From Nocardioides pantholopis (GTDB lineage Bacteria; Actinomycetota; Actinomycetes; Propionibacteriales; Nocardioidaceae), in the NCBI RefSeq assembly GCF_003710085.1, contig NZ_CP033324.1, forward strand, positions 3,907,501-3,971,500: a DNA stretch of 64,000 nt. The letters are read 5' to 3'. The number at the start of each line of letters is the position of its first letter. The first letter of the stretch is position 1. Shown here piece after piece: positions 16,315 to 24,482 of the stretch. The notes below the pieces were generated by a model, which did not search any database, had not been told where the DNA came from, and saw nothing but the letters and a program-made list of their open reading frames with translations. Made by a program: the position numbers and the translations under genes.

Positions 16315-16345
16315 CCGATTGTGACACCATTGGTGTCACGGTCAA
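16315..16345 (-). promoter_or_regulatory. MerR-type dyad operator and promoter of the thiolase/fadB operon
   Basis: GTGACACCATTGGTGTCAC at 16321-16339 has 8-bp perfect arms around ATT. On the minus strand TTGACC (16345-16340) can serve as -35 and CACAAT (16323-16318) as -10 with 16 nt between them, so the dyad fills the promoter of the thiolase gene. The divergent MerR gene starts 58 nt away. A protein bound here would cover the polymerase site. Confidence 0.72.
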
Positions 16346-16396
16346 GGGCGGCCACCCCGAGGCGGGACCCCTGACCGGGTCCCGGGAGGAGTGAGG

Positions 16397-17143
16397 ATGA
16401 GCGACAGCGACGCGAGCCGGGAGCTGCTGACGCTGCAGGAGCTGACCGCGCGGGTGGGGATGAGCGTGCGCAACGTGCGCTTCTACACCACCAAGGGCCT
16501 GGTCCCGCCACCGCTGCGCCGGGGCCGCTCGGGCTACTACACCGCCGACCATGTGGCCCGCCTGGAGCTGGTGCGCGAGCTCCAGGGCCACGGCTTCACG
16601 CTCTCCGCGATCGAGCGGTACGTCGCCGCGATTCCCGCCGACGCGACCGCCGAGGACATCGCGCTGCACCGCACGATGCTGGCGCCCTGGCAGGCCGACC
16701 ACCCGGTCGAGATGAGCCGCGCCGAGCTGGACCGGCGGGCCGGACGCGAGCTCGACGAGTCCGAGCTGGCCACGCTGGCCGCGCTGCGGATCGCCGTGCC
16801 CACCACGCGCGGGCGCTACGAGGTCTCGACCTCCCAGCTCGGCGTCGGCATCGGCCTGCTGGACCTCGGCTTCCCGACCGAGGCGGCGGTCGCCGCCGCC
16901 GCTGTGTACGCCGAGCACGGCCGGCAGATGGCCACCGAGCTCAACGAGCTGTTCCGGACCATGGTCTGGCCGGTCTACCGCGACGCCGGCACGTCCTCGG
17001 AGAAGATCCAGGAGGTGGTCGAGCGGCTCAAGCCGCTCTCGATCGCCAGCCTGGTGACCGCCTACGAGGCCGCGATGGACGAGACCAAGCGGGAGCGGAT
17101 CGCCGAGCGCGCCCGCCGCGCCGGGGACGCCGACAGCGCCTGA
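16397..17143 (+). CDS. MerR family regulator of beta-oxidation
   Basis: A 248-residue MerR protein, longer than typical metal-sensing members. The winged HTH spans about residues 10-80 (LTLQELTARVGMSVRNVRFY, TTKGLVPPPLRRG, YYTADHVARLELVRELQGHG). The long C-terminal region contains a coiled segment and RAELDRRAGRELDESELATLAAL, probably a ligand domain. ATG 16397 has GGAGGAG upstream; a GTG at 16391 is in frame but would sit on the ribosome site. It faces the thiolase/FadB operon, so it should bind the GTGACACC dyad and respond to an acyl-CoA. The ligand is inferred. Confidence 0.9.
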   Translation: MSDSDASRELLTLQELTARVGMSVRNVRFYTTKGLVPPPLRRGRSGYYTADHVARLELVRELQGHGFTLSAIERYVAAIPADATAEDIALHRTMLAPWQADHPVEMSRAELDRRAGRELDESELATLAALRIAVPTTRGRYEVSTSQLGVGIGLLDLGFPTEAAVAAAAVYAEHGRQMATELNELFRTMVWPVYRDAGTSSEKIQEVVERLKPLSIASLVTAYEAAMDETKRERIAERARRAGDADSA

Positions 17144-17217
17144 GCGGCGCTGGTCGGGGAGCTCGGCGGGACGCTCGTCAGGGAGCCTGCCCTGGGAGGC
17201 CGACCTACTGTGGCGCC

Positions 17218-18108
17218 ATGAGCGAGCCCCGGACGGTACTGGTCACGGGCGCCACCGGCTTCGTCGGGCGCCGGCTGGTGCCCGAGCTGCTCGACGCCGG
17301 TCACCGGGTCCGGGCAATGACCCGGCGCCCGGAGGGCTACACCGGCCCGGGCGAGGCCGTCCTCGGCGACGTCCACGACCCGCCCACCGTCGCCGCGGCC
17401 CTCGAGGACGCCGACGTCGCGATCTACCTGGTGCACTCGCTCGACACCGGCGACTTCGAGCGTCGCGACGCCGACGCGGCGCGGGACTTCGGGCGGGCGG
17501 CGGCCGCCGCCGGCGTACGCCAGATCGTGTTCCTCGGCGGCCTCGGCTCCGACGAGGACGACCTGTCCCCGCACCTGCGGTCGCGCCGCGAGGTGGAGCG
17601 GGTGCTCGGCGAGGGCGGCGTCCCGGTGACCGTCCTGCGGGCCGCGATCGTCGTCGGGGCCGGCGGCATCTCCTGGGAGATGACTCGCCGCCTGGTGAAG
17701 AACCTGCCGGCGATGGTGGTGCCGCGCTGGGCCGCGACCCGGACCCAGCCGATCGCGATCGACGATGTGGTCCGCTACCTCGCCGGCGTCGTCGACAACG
17801 AGGCGGCCCGGGGCCGGGTGCTGGAGATCGGCGGCGCCGACCAGCTGTCCTACCTTGAGATGCTCCAGCAGGCCGCCCACGAGATGACCGGGCGCCGGCT
17901 CCCGATCCTGCAGGCCCCCGTCGGCACCCCGGTGCTGTCGTCGTGGTGGATCCGCCTGGTCACCGGGGTCGACACCACCACCGCCGCGAACCTGATCGAG
18001 TCGATGGGCAACGAGGTCGTCGTCACCGACCCCGCCATCCGGGACCTGGTCCCCGGCGAGCCGCTGAGCTACGCCGAGGCCGTGCGGCGGGCGCTGGCGG
18101 ACGGGTAG
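17218..18108 (+). CDS. NAD(P)H-binding NmrA/atypical SDR family protein
   Basis: A 296-residue Rossmann protein starting VLVTGATGFVGRRLVPELLDAGH, the glycine-rich dinucleotide site of atypical short-chain dehydrogenases. VLGDVHDPPTVAAAL and YLVHSLDTGDFERRD fit the NmrA-like/SDR-a5 group, where YLVHS replaces an active tyrosine arrangement. The C-terminal half covers substrate or quinone contacts. Such proteins are redox sensors or quinone/epimerase-like enzymes; no pathway is indicated. It stands alone, 74 nt after the MerR gene, and converges with the CPBP protease gene 8 nt beyond its stop. Confidence 0.86.
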   Translation: MSEPRTVLVTGATGFVGRRLVPELLDAGHRVRAMTRRPEGYTGPGEAVLGDVHDPPTVAAALEDADVAIYLVHSLDTGDFERRDADAARDFGRAAAAAGVRQIVFLGGLGSDEDDLSPHLRSRREVERVLGEGGVPVTVLRAAIVVGAGGISWEMTRRLVKNLPAMVVPRWAATRTQPIAIDDVVRYLAGVVDNEAARGRVLEIGGADQLSYLEMLQQAAHEMTGRRLPILQAPVGTPVLSSWWIRLVTGVDTTTAANLIESMGNEVVVTDPAIRDLVPGEPLSYAEAVRRALADG

Positions 18109-18116
18109 GGCCGCGC

Positions 18117-18824
18117 TCAGCCGGGCGACTGGCCGAAGACCAGCGGCAGCACCAGCAGCATGATCAGCGACCAGGTCACGTGGGTGAGGATCGGGGCGAG
18201 GACGCCGCCGGAGGCGCGGCGCTCGAGGCCGACGACCAGGCCGAGCAGCAGCGCCGCGAACGAGAGCATCAGGTTGCCGGTCGCCAGCGTGGCGACGGCG
18301 TACGCCAGCGTGGTCCAGGCGACGGGGTGGCGCGGGATCGCGGCGTACACGGCGCCGCGGAAGAAGAGCTCCTCGGCGACGCCGTTGACGAGCGTGATCA
18401 CCACCAGCAGCGGCACCGAGCCCTGGTCGGCGTAGTCGAGGACCGAGCCCACCTCGTCGGCGAGCCACGGGACGCCGCGCACGAGCAGGCCGCCGAGGAC
18501 GAAGAGCCCGCCGAGGGCGGCGCCGACCAGGACCGGGGTCACCCACGGTCGGGCCATCGCGTCGCGGTACGGGATCCGCCCCAGGTGCAGCGGCCCGGAG
18601 GCGAAGGCGCCCAGCGCCCAGACCCCGGCCAGCCCGAAGGTCGCCGGGTAGAACCACGGGTTGCCGGGCTCGATGCGCAGCGAGGCGCCGAGCACCAGCG
18701 CCCCGACCAGGACGAACCCGAGCGTGATCAGCTGGCGTCGGCGCAGCGCGGACGCGGTCTCGCGGTGGTCCCGGGGCACGACGTGCCACAGCGAACGCTG
18801 CAGCCAATCGCGCGCCGGGATCAT
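18117..18824 (-). CDS. CPBP family intramembrane glutamic endopeptidase
   Basis: A 235-residue polytopic membrane protein with about seven hydrophobic segments. The diagnostic EELFFRGAVYA motif (EExxxR) and the later HVTWSLIMLLVL (H-x-x-W) mark the Abi/CPBP (CAAX protease and bacteriocin-processing) family. I chose ATG 18824 because upstream in-frame sequence belongs to a helicase shadow. These proteins cleave substrates in the membrane or help with bacteriocin self-immunity; no bacteriocin gene is seen nearby. It is convergent with the NmrA-like gene and 22 nt downstream of the helicase start region on the same strand. Confidence 0.88.
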   Translation of the reverse strand: MIPARDWLQRSLWHVVPRDHRETASALRRRQLITLGFVLVGALVLGASLRIEPGNPWFYPATFGLAGVWALGAFASGPLHLGRIPYRDAMARPWVTPVLVGAALGGLFVLGGLLVRGVPWLADEVGSVLDYADQGSVPLLVVITLVNGVAEELFFRGAVYAAIPRHPVAWTTLAYAVATLATGNLMLSFAALLLGLVVGLERRASGGVLAPILTHVTWSLIMLLVLPLVFGQSPG

Positions 18825-18846
18825 CACCCCGAGCCTACGAGCAGTG

Positions 18847-20346
18847 TCAGCGGCGACCGCTGGAGAACGACGCGGCGGTGTGCCGCGAGCCCCCCGCGCT
18901 GCTGGAGCCGCCCGTGCCGCCGCCACTGCGACGGCCGCCGGCGGGCTTGTCGGTCCGCTTGGCCGCCGGGGCGCCGGACTTGGCGCTGGCGCCGCTGCCC
19001 GAGCCCGAGCCGGAGCGGCGACGGTTGCGGCCGCCACCGCCACCGTTGCCACCGCGGCCACCGCCGCCACCGCCGCCGGAGCGACCCGCCGGGGCGTCCG
19101 GGGTCTCGATGACCAGGCCGCCGTCGACCAGGGTGCGCTCGCCGGGGGCGAGCTGGGCCAGCATCGGGTGGCGCGAGTTGTCGACCCGGGTGATGGTCGG
19201 CTTGATGCCGGCCGCCCGGGTCAGGTCGCGGACGTCGCGGACCTGCTCGTCGGTCATCAGCGTGATGACGGTGCCGGCGGCGCCGGCGCGCGCCGTACGG
19301 CCCGAGCGGTGCAGGTACGCCTTGTGCTCCGACGGCGGGTCGGCGTGCACGACCAGCGAGACGTCGTCGACGTGGATGCCGCGGGCGGCGATGTCGGTGG
19401 CGACCAGCGTGGTCGCGCGGCCGGCGTGGAACGCCTCCATGTTGCGGGTGCGGGCGTTCTGCGACAGGTTGCCGTGCAGCTCGACCGACGGCACGCCGCT
19501 CTTGTTGAGCTGGCGGGCCAGGGCCTTTGCACCGTGCTTGGTCCGGGTGAACACGACGGTGCGCCCGGGGGCGCTGGTCAGGTCGACCAGGACGGGGACC
19601 CGCTGGTCGCGGCCCAGGTGCAGGACGTGGTGGTCCATCGTGGAGACCGGCGACTGGGCCGAGTCCGCCTCGTGGGTGACCGGCTGGTGCAGGAAGCGCT
19701 TGACCAGCACATTGATCGCGCCGTCGAGCGTGGCCGAGAACAGCAGGCGCTGGCCCTCGGACGGGGTGCGGTCCAGGATCCGGCGTACGGCGGGCAGGAA
19801 GCCCAGGTCGGCCATGTGGTCGGCCTCGTCGAGGATGGTGATCTCGATGGCGCCGAGGTCGCAGTGACCCTGGCCGATCAGGTCCTCGAGGCGGCCGGGG
19901 CAGGCCAGGACGATGTCGACGCCCTTGCGCAGGCCCTGGACCTGCGGGTTCTGGCCCACGCCGCCGAAGACGGTCATCGTGGTCAGGCCGGCGGCCTTGG
20001 CCAGCGGCGCGAGCGCCTCCTGGATCTGGCCGACGAGCTCGCGGGTCGGCGCGAGGATCAGCGCGCGGGGGCGCTTGGCGGCCGTCGGGCGGCCGGAGGC
20101 GCGCAGCCGGGTCACCAGCGGCAGCAGGAACGCGTAGGTCTTGCCCGATCCGGTACGCCCGCGGCCGAGGACGTCACGGCCGGCGAGGGAGTCAGGCAGC
20201 GTCGCGGCCTGGATCGGCGAGGGGGTGGTGATGCCACCCTCGGCGAGCAGCGCGACCAGGTAGTCGGGGACCCCGGCCTCGGTGAACGAGGCGTTCGTGG
20301 GCAGGGAAGAAGAAACAGCAGAAGCAGAAGACAAGGAGAAAGTCAC
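18847..20346 (-). CDS. DEAD-box RNA helicase (RhlE-like)
   Basis: A 499-residue DEAD-box protein starting at GTG 20346. The Q motif TPSPIQAATLPDSLAGRDV, Walker A GRTGSGKTYAFLLPL, DEAD (ILDEADHMADLGF), SAT (LLFSATLDG) and HRSGRTARAG are all present, giving a complete two-RecA core over residues 25-390. The last 100 residues are a low-complexity glycine/arginine/serine tail, likely for RNA binding. It should remodel structured RNA, for example in cold adaptation or ribosome assembly. A second DEAD helicase with a different tail lies at 44194-46017, so the organism keeps at least two. Confidence 0.95.
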   Translation of the reverse strand: MTFSLSSASAVSSSLPTNASFTEAGVPDYLVALLAEGGITTPSPIQAATLPDSLAGRDVLGRGRTGSGKTYAFLLPLVTRLRASGRPTAAKRPRALILAPTRELVGQIQEALAPLAKAAGLTTMTVFGGVGQNPQVQGLRKGVDIVLACPGRLEDLIGQGHCDLGAIEITILDEADHMADLGFLPAVRRILDRTPSEGQRLLFSATLDGAINVLVKRFLHQPVTHEADSAQSPVSTMDHHVLHLGRDQRVPVLVDLTSAPGRTVVFTRTKHGAKALARQLNKSGVPSVELHGNLSQNARTRNMEAFHAGRATTLVATDIAARGIHVDDVSLVVHADPPSEHKAYLHRSGRTARAGAAGTVITLMTDEQVRDVRDLTRAAGIKPTITRVDNSRHPMLAQLAPGERTLVDGGLVIETPDAPAGRSGGGGGGGRGGNGGGGGRNRRRSGSGSGSGASAKSGAPAAKRTDKPAGGRRSGGGTGGSSSAGGSRHTAASFSSGRR

Positions 20347-20424
20347 TCACTGTGGCGTGTCTCGCCAGAAGAAGGGCGCCGCCGGCGATGAGTGGCAGCG
20401 CAGCAGGCCCGAGGCAAGACTGGA

Positions 20425-20486
20425 CGGGCCGCACCCCTCACTGTAGGGGTGCGGCCCGGCGATCACCCCATCGAGGCGGGGTGATC
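20425..20486. terminator. tandem hairpins between CsbD and DEAD helicase genes
   Basis: A 14-bp perfect stem (CGGGCCGCACCCCT at 20425-20438 with 20445-20458, loop CACTGT) is followed by a 9-bp stem (GATCACCCC 20461-20469 with 20478-20486, 8-nt loop). They lie 20-81 nt downstream of the CsbD stop on the minus strand and upstream of the helicase start. Without a U tract they look like paired actinobacterial terminators; the first could also be a leader structure of the helicase mRNA. Confidence 0.6.
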
Positions 20487-20505
20487 CGCGCGACAGAGGG
20501 GGCGA

Positions 20506-20700
20506 CTAGGAGGTCAGCCCCTTCTTGACGTCCTTGGCGGCGTCCTTGACGTGCTCGCCGGCGTTCTTCACCGATGCCTCGCCCTGGTCGGCGCGACCCT
20601 CGGCCTCGAGGTCGCGGTCGCCGCTCGCGCGGCCCGCCGACTCCTTGCCCTTGCCGGCCAGGTCCTCGGCCTTGTTCTTGGCCTTGTCACTCAGTCCCAT
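20506..20700 (-). CDS. CsbD family stress-response protein
   Basis: A 64-residue hydrophilic protein (MGLSDKAKNKAEDLAGKGKE) with the lysine/glutamate/alanine-rich helical pattern of CsbD proteins. Its C-terminal half repeats short KNAGEHVKDAAKDVKKG motifs. I start at ATG 20700, which has AGGAGG just upstream; an ATG at 20715 precedes that ribosome site. Family members are abundant under general stress in Bacillus (SigB-controlled) and other bacteria but have no known biochemical role. It appears monocistronic, closed by the hairpin pair downstream. Confidence 0.88.
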   Translation of the reverse strand: MGLSDKAKNKAEDLAGKGKESAGRASGDRDLEAEGRADQGEASVKNAGEHVKDAAKDVKKGLTS

Positions 20701-20737
20701 CGGTCCTCCTTGCATCGGGGAGCCACCCGGTACCCGA

Positions 20738-22162
20738 TCAGGCGAAGTCGAGCACGCCGTCGTCGATCCGGTCGCGCCGGATCGTGCGGACGTCGGTGAG
20801 GTAGTTCTGCCGCAGCCGCCACGGCGCCCGGTCGCCCTGCTTGGGCAGGCGGTCCAGCGCGCGCAGCACGTAGCCGGACTGGAAGTCCATGAACGGCCGC
20901 TCGGCCACGTTCGGGTCGCGGCGCGGGACGACGCGGCGCAGGCCGCGCCGGTCGAGGTGGCGCAGCAGCCGGACGACGTAGTCGCTGACGAGGTCGGCCT
21001 TGAGCGTCCAGGACGCGTTGGTGTAGCCGATCGTGTAGACGAAGTTCGGCACCCCGCTGAGCATCAGCGCCTTGTAGGACATCGTGTCCGCCAGCGTGAC
21101 CGGCTCGCCGTCGACCTCGAGCTCGATCCCGCCGAACGGCAGCAGCCGCAGCCCGGTCGCGGTCACGACCAGGTCGGCGGCCAGCTCGGCGCCGGAGGTG
21201 AGCCGGATGCCGGTCTCGGTGAAGGTCTCGATGGTGTCGGTGACCACGTCGGCGCTCCCGCGGCGCATCGCTCGGAACAGGTCGCCGTCGGGCACGAAGC
21301 ACAGCCGCTGGTCCCACGGGTCGTACGAGGGCCGGAAGTGCGTGTCCACGTCGACGTCCGGGAGCTGGCGGGCGACCTGCTCGCGGATCAGCCGCTTGAC
21401 GGCCGCCGGGCGCCGGCGGGCGAGCTGGTAGAAGCCGGTGGCGACCAGGATGTTCTTCCACCGCACCAGCGGGTACGCCAGCCGCTGCGGCAGCCGGCCC
21501 AGCCGGACCGCCCACGGGTCCCGGCCGGGGCGGGAGAGCACATACGTCGGCGAGCGCTGCAGCATCGTGACGTGCTCGGCGGTCTCGGCCAGCGCCGGGA
21601 CCAGCGTGATCGCGGTGGCCCCGCTGCCGATGACCACCACCCGCTTGCCGGCGTGGTCGAGGTCCGCGGGCCAGTGCTGGGGGCGCACGACCTCGCCGGC
21701 GAACCGCTCGGCGCCGGGGAACTGGGGCGCGTGCCCGCTCTCGTAGTCGTAGTAGCCCGAGCACGCCCACAGCAGGCCCGCGGTGATCGGCTCGCGGCCC
21801 TCGATCTCCACTGTCCAGCGCGCGCTCGCCGAGTCCCAGCCGGCGCGGGTGACCCGGTGGTCGTAGCGGATCAGCCGGTCCACGCCGTACTCCGCCGCGA
21901 CGGTCCGGACGTAGTCCAGGATCAGCCGGCCGTCGGCGAGCGCGGTGTCGCCGGGCCAGGGCCGCCACCGGTAGCCGAACGTGAACATGTCGGAGTCCGA
22001 GCGGATGCCGGGATAGCGGAACAGGTCCCAGGTGCCGCCGCTGGCGCCGCGGGCCTCCAGGACAGCTACCGACTTGCCGGGGTGGTGCTCGCGCAGCTGG
22101 CAGGCGGCGCCGATCCCGGAGAGGCCGGCGCCGACGACCAGGACGTCGACGTGCTCGCTCAT
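20738..22162 (-). CDS. flavin-containing (Baeyer-Villiger-type) monooxygenase
   Basis: A 474-residue class B flavoprotein monooxygenase. The FAD site is VLVVGAGLSGIGAACQ at the N-terminus, the NADPH site VVVIGSGATAITLVPAL near residue 185. The segment FAGEVVRPQHWPAD just before it matches the F-x-G-x-x-x-H-x-x-x-W fingerprint with a slight spacing change. EESGGTW-like ARGASGGTWDLFRYPGIRSD supports the assignment. It should insert oxygen from O2 into a ketone or oxidise N/S heteroatoms with NADPH. A clean dyad operator lies directly upstream, suggesting its own regulated promoter. Substrate unknown. Confidence 0.93.
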   Translation of the reverse strand: MSEHVDVLVVGAGLSGIGAACQLREHHPGKSVAVLEARGASGGTWDLFRYPGIRSDSDMFTFGYRWRPWPGDTALADGRLILDYVRTVAAEYGVDRLIRYDHRVTRAGWDSASARWTVEIEGREPITAGLLWACSGYYDYESGHAPQFPGAERFAGEVVRPQHWPADLDHAGKRVVVIGSGATAITLVPALAETAEHVTMLQRSPTYVLSRPGRDPWAVRLGRLPQRLAYPLVRWKNILVATGFYQLARRRPAAVKRLIREQVARQLPDVDVDTHFRPSYDPWDQRLCFVPDGDLFRAMRRGSADVVTDTIETFTETGIRLTSGAELAADLVVTATGLRLLPFGGIELEVDGEPVTLADTMSYKALMLSGVPNFVYTIGYTNASWTLKADLVSDYVVRLLRHLDRRGLRRVVPRRDPNVAERPFMDFQSGYVLRALDRLPKQGDRAPWRLRQNYLTDVRTIRRDRIDDGVLDFA

Positions 22163-22178
22163 GGGCCGATGCTAACGA

Positions 22179-22199
22179 CTATTGACGAATGTTCAATAG
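22179..22199. promoter_or_regulatory. TetR-like dyad operator upstream of the monooxygenase
   Basis: CTATTGA (22179-22185) and TCAATAG (22193-22199) form 7-bp perfect arms around CGAATGT, total 21 bp. On the minus strand TTGAAC (22196-22191) and, 16 nt later, TAGCAT give a plausible promoter whose start point falls near the monooxygenase ATG at 22162. The AT-rich dyad stands out from its GC-rich surroundings. No TetR gene is adjacent, so the regulator is elsewhere. Confidence 0.62.
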
Positions 22200-22211
22200 G
22201 CGGTCAGCCGG

Positions 22212-22943
22212 TCAGCGGGCGAACAGCTCGACGAAGCGGGCCAGCAGCCGGGGCGGCTCGTTGACCACCGCCGCCCGGGCCGCGGCGATCAGCTCATCGG
22301 CACCGGCCGGGTCGAAGTACCCGTAGTGGCGGTAGACGTCGATGCGGGTGCACAGCCCCTCGATGTCGAGCTCCGGATGGAACTGGGTGGCGTAGACGCG
22401 GCTGCCCAGTCGGAACGCCTGGACCGGGCAGGTGGGCGAGGAGGCCAGCAGCACCGCGCCCTCCGGCATCCGGCGTACCGCCTCCTTGTGGCCGAGGAAC
22501 GCCGCGAAGTCCCGCGGCAGCACGCCGGTCAGCGGGTCGGCCGCCCCAGCCTCGGTGAGCGTGACCTCGACGGCGCCGATCGGCTCGGCGTACGTCGTGT
22601 CGACCGCGCCGCCGCGCAGCCCGCCGAGCGTGCCGATGCCGTAGCAGGCGCCCAGGAACGGGAAGTCCGCGCCGACCACCTGCTCGGCCAGGCCCCGCAG
22701 CTCGGCCTCCACGCGGCGCTGCACCGGGGTCTTGGCCTCGTCGGGGTCGCTGACGTTGAACGGGCCGCCACCGAGGACGATCCCGGACCAGTGCGCCAGG
22801 TCCACCGGACCCAGCTCCGCGCGCTCGAGCCGGACCCGGCGCAGGTCGCGCTCGCGCAGGCCGCTGAAGCGCAGGACCGCGTCGTACTCGCCGTCCGCGG
22901 CGAGGTCCTCCGCGCGGGTGCCGAGGAAGAGGAAGGGCAGCAC
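22212..22943 (-). CDS. class I glutamine amidotransferase-like protein
   Basis: A 243-residue GATase1 protein. The nucleophile cysteine is in PFLGACYGIGTLGG near residue 100 and the catalytic histidine/glutamate in YATQFHPELD near residue 188. GIVLGGGPFNVSDPD is the oxyanion loop region. It resembles stand-alone GMP-synthase-like amidotransferases that degrade or transfer glutamine ammonia, but no synthetase partner is fused. GTG 22943 lies 4 nt after the CoA-transferase stop, so both are cotranscribed. The combination with a CoA-transferase is unusual and gives no obvious pathway. Confidence 0.85.
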   Translation of the reverse strand: MLPFLFLGTRAEDLAADGEYDAVLRFSGLRERDLRRVRLERAELGPVDLAHWSGIVLGGGPFNVSDPDEAKTPVQRRVEAELRGLAEQVVGADFPFLGACYGIGTLGGLRGGAVDTTYAEPIGAVEVTLTEAGAADPLTGVLPRDFAAFLGHKEAVRRMPEGAVLLASSPTCPVQAFRLGSRVYATQFHPELDIEGLCTRIDVYRHYGYFDPAGADELIAAARAAVVNEPPRLLARFVELFAR

Positions 22944-22947
22944 CGGA

Positions 22948-24114
22948 TCAGGCCTGGACGGCGGCCCCGCGCGCGAGCAGCCCGTCGACGTCGTCGACGC
23001 CCCAGGCGGACAGCGCGTCGCGGGTGTGCTCGCCGGCCTCGGCGGGAGGCGTCCCGAGCGTCGCCTCGGTGCGGGAGAACCGGGGCGCCGGCTGCGGCTG
23101 GACCAGCCCGTCGCGGGTGGTGAACACCTGCCGCGCCCTCAGGTGCGGGTGGTCCACGGCCTCGCTGATCGGGAGGACGCCGGCGACGCAGGCGTCGGTG
23201 CCCTCGAAGACCTCGACCCACTCGGCCTGGGTGCGGGTCCGGAACGTCTCGGCGATCAGCGTGCGCAGCTCCCCGTGGCGCTCGAGCTCGAACTGCCCGG
23301 GGGCGCGGTCCTCGATGCCGAGCAGCCGCACGAAGGCCGCGAAGAACTGGGGCTCCAGGGCGCCGACCGACATGTGCCGGCCGTCGGCGGTCTCGTAGAG
23401 GTCGTAGAACGGCATGCCGCCGTCGAGCATGTTCACGGCCCGCTCCTCGCGCAGGGTCCCGGCGCCGAGGAACGCCGTCGCCATCGCGTTCAGGTGCGCC
23501 GTCCCGTCGACGATCGCGGCGTCGACGACCTGCCCCTCGCCGCTGAGCCGGGCCTCGAGGAGGGCAGCGAGGATGCCGATGACGAGGTACGTCGAGCCGC
23601 CCCCGAAGTCGCCGAGCAGGTTGCTGGGGAAGTGCGGGCGGCTCGAGTCCTGGCCGAGGCCGTGGAGCGCGCCGGTGATCGCGATGTAGTTCAGGTCGTG
23701 CCCGGCCGCGTGCGCCAGCGGGCCGTCCTGGCCCCAGCCGGTCATCCGGGCGTAGACCAGCCGCGGGTTGACCTCGCGGCACTCGTCCGGGCCGAGGCCG
23801 AGCCGCTCGGTGACCCCGGGGCGCAGCCCCTCGACCAGGACGTCGGCGCTCTCGACCAGGGCCAGGACGGTCGCGGCGGCCTCGGGGTTCTTCAGGTCCA
23901 GGGCCACGCTCGGGCGGCCACGGTTGAGCAGGTCCCCCCGGCCGCCGGCGTACGGCGAGCCGCCGGGCCGCTCGATGCGGATCACGTCGGCGCCGAGGTC
24001 GGCGAGGATCATGCACGCGTGCGGGGCCGGGCCGATCCCGGCGATCTCGACGACCTTCACGCCGCGCAGCGGACCCGTGCCCTGGCCCAGCTCGTACGTC
24101 ATGGCGGTGATCAT
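22948..24114 (-). CDS. class III CoA-transferase/alpha-methylacyl-CoA racemase family protein
   Basis: A 388-residue CaiB/BaiF protein. GVKVVEIAGIGPAPHACMILADLGADVIRIE is the family N-terminus. The GHDLNY motif (residues about 127-132) holds the catalytic histidine of alpha-methylacyl-CoA racemase, and GDFGGGSTYL provides the second-base aspartate, so racemase activity on 2-methylacyl-CoA is more likely than CoA transfer. It would let branched fatty acids enter beta-oxidation, consistent with the other acyl-CoA genes here. The start could be MITAM or the internal MTYELG; I give the longer form. Confidence 0.92.
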   Translation of the reverse strand: MITAMTYELGQGTGPLRGVKVVEIAGIGPAPHACMILADLGADVIRIERPGGSPYAGGRGDLLNRGRPSVALDLKNPEAAATVLALVESADVLVEGLRPGVTERLGLGPDECREVNPRLVYARMTGWGQDGPLAHAAGHDLNYIAITGALHGLGQDSSRPHFPSNLLGDFGGGSTYLVIGILAALLEARLSGEGQVVDAAIVDGTAHLNAMATAFLGAGTLREERAVNMLDGGMPFYDLYETADGRHMSVGALEPQFFAAFVRLLGIEDRAPGQFELERHGELRTLIAETFRTRTQAEWVEVFEGTDACVAGVLPISEAVDHPHLRARQVFTTRDGLVQPQPAPRFSRTEATLGTPPAEAGEHTRDALSAWGVDDVDGLLARGAAVQA

Positions 24115-24139
24115 GGCAGAACGGCCCTCGCGCGGGGGC

Positions 24140-24406
24140 TCATCCGGCCAGCGCGAGGACGCCGACCGTGAACAGGCCCGCCCCGAGCGCGCCGATGCCG
24201 AGCCGGCGCTCCGGCCCCGGGTCCGGCTGGGCCCCCCGCGGCCCGCTGGCGAGCATGGCCGGCACGCTCGCCAGCATCAGCAGCGCTCCGACCGCGCCCG
24301 GGAAGGACGGCGCGAGGACCCACGACCACGCCGCCCCCACAGCGAACATCGCCAGGCAGCCGGCCAGGAGCCGGACCCCCAGCAGCGCCAGGGCGTCGTG
24401 TCGCAT
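24140..24406 (-). CDS. small hypothetical membrane protein
   Basis: An 88-residue frame from ATG 24406 encoding three hydrophobic segments (about residues 5-27, 31-53 and 66-86) separated by short proline/arginine loops. It lies 25 nt before the racemase start on the same strand, suggesting cotranscription. No family is recognised; it is a plausible membrane protein because the hydrophobic pattern is regular, while the overlapping 130-codon frame in another phase is arginine/glycine-rich and typical of a shadow. A longer start at 24439 is possible. Confidence 0.55.
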   Translation of the reverse strand: MRHDALALLGVRLLAGCLAMFAVGAAWSWVLAPSFPGAVGALLMLASVPAMLASGPRGAQPDPGPERRLGIGALGAGLFTVGVLALAG

Positions 24407-24482
24407 GGGTGCCGGTACCCCCCGTCCGGGCCGGGACACCGGGCCGTGGTGGCGGGTCGGCGGCTGACCACGGGTCCGCCGG

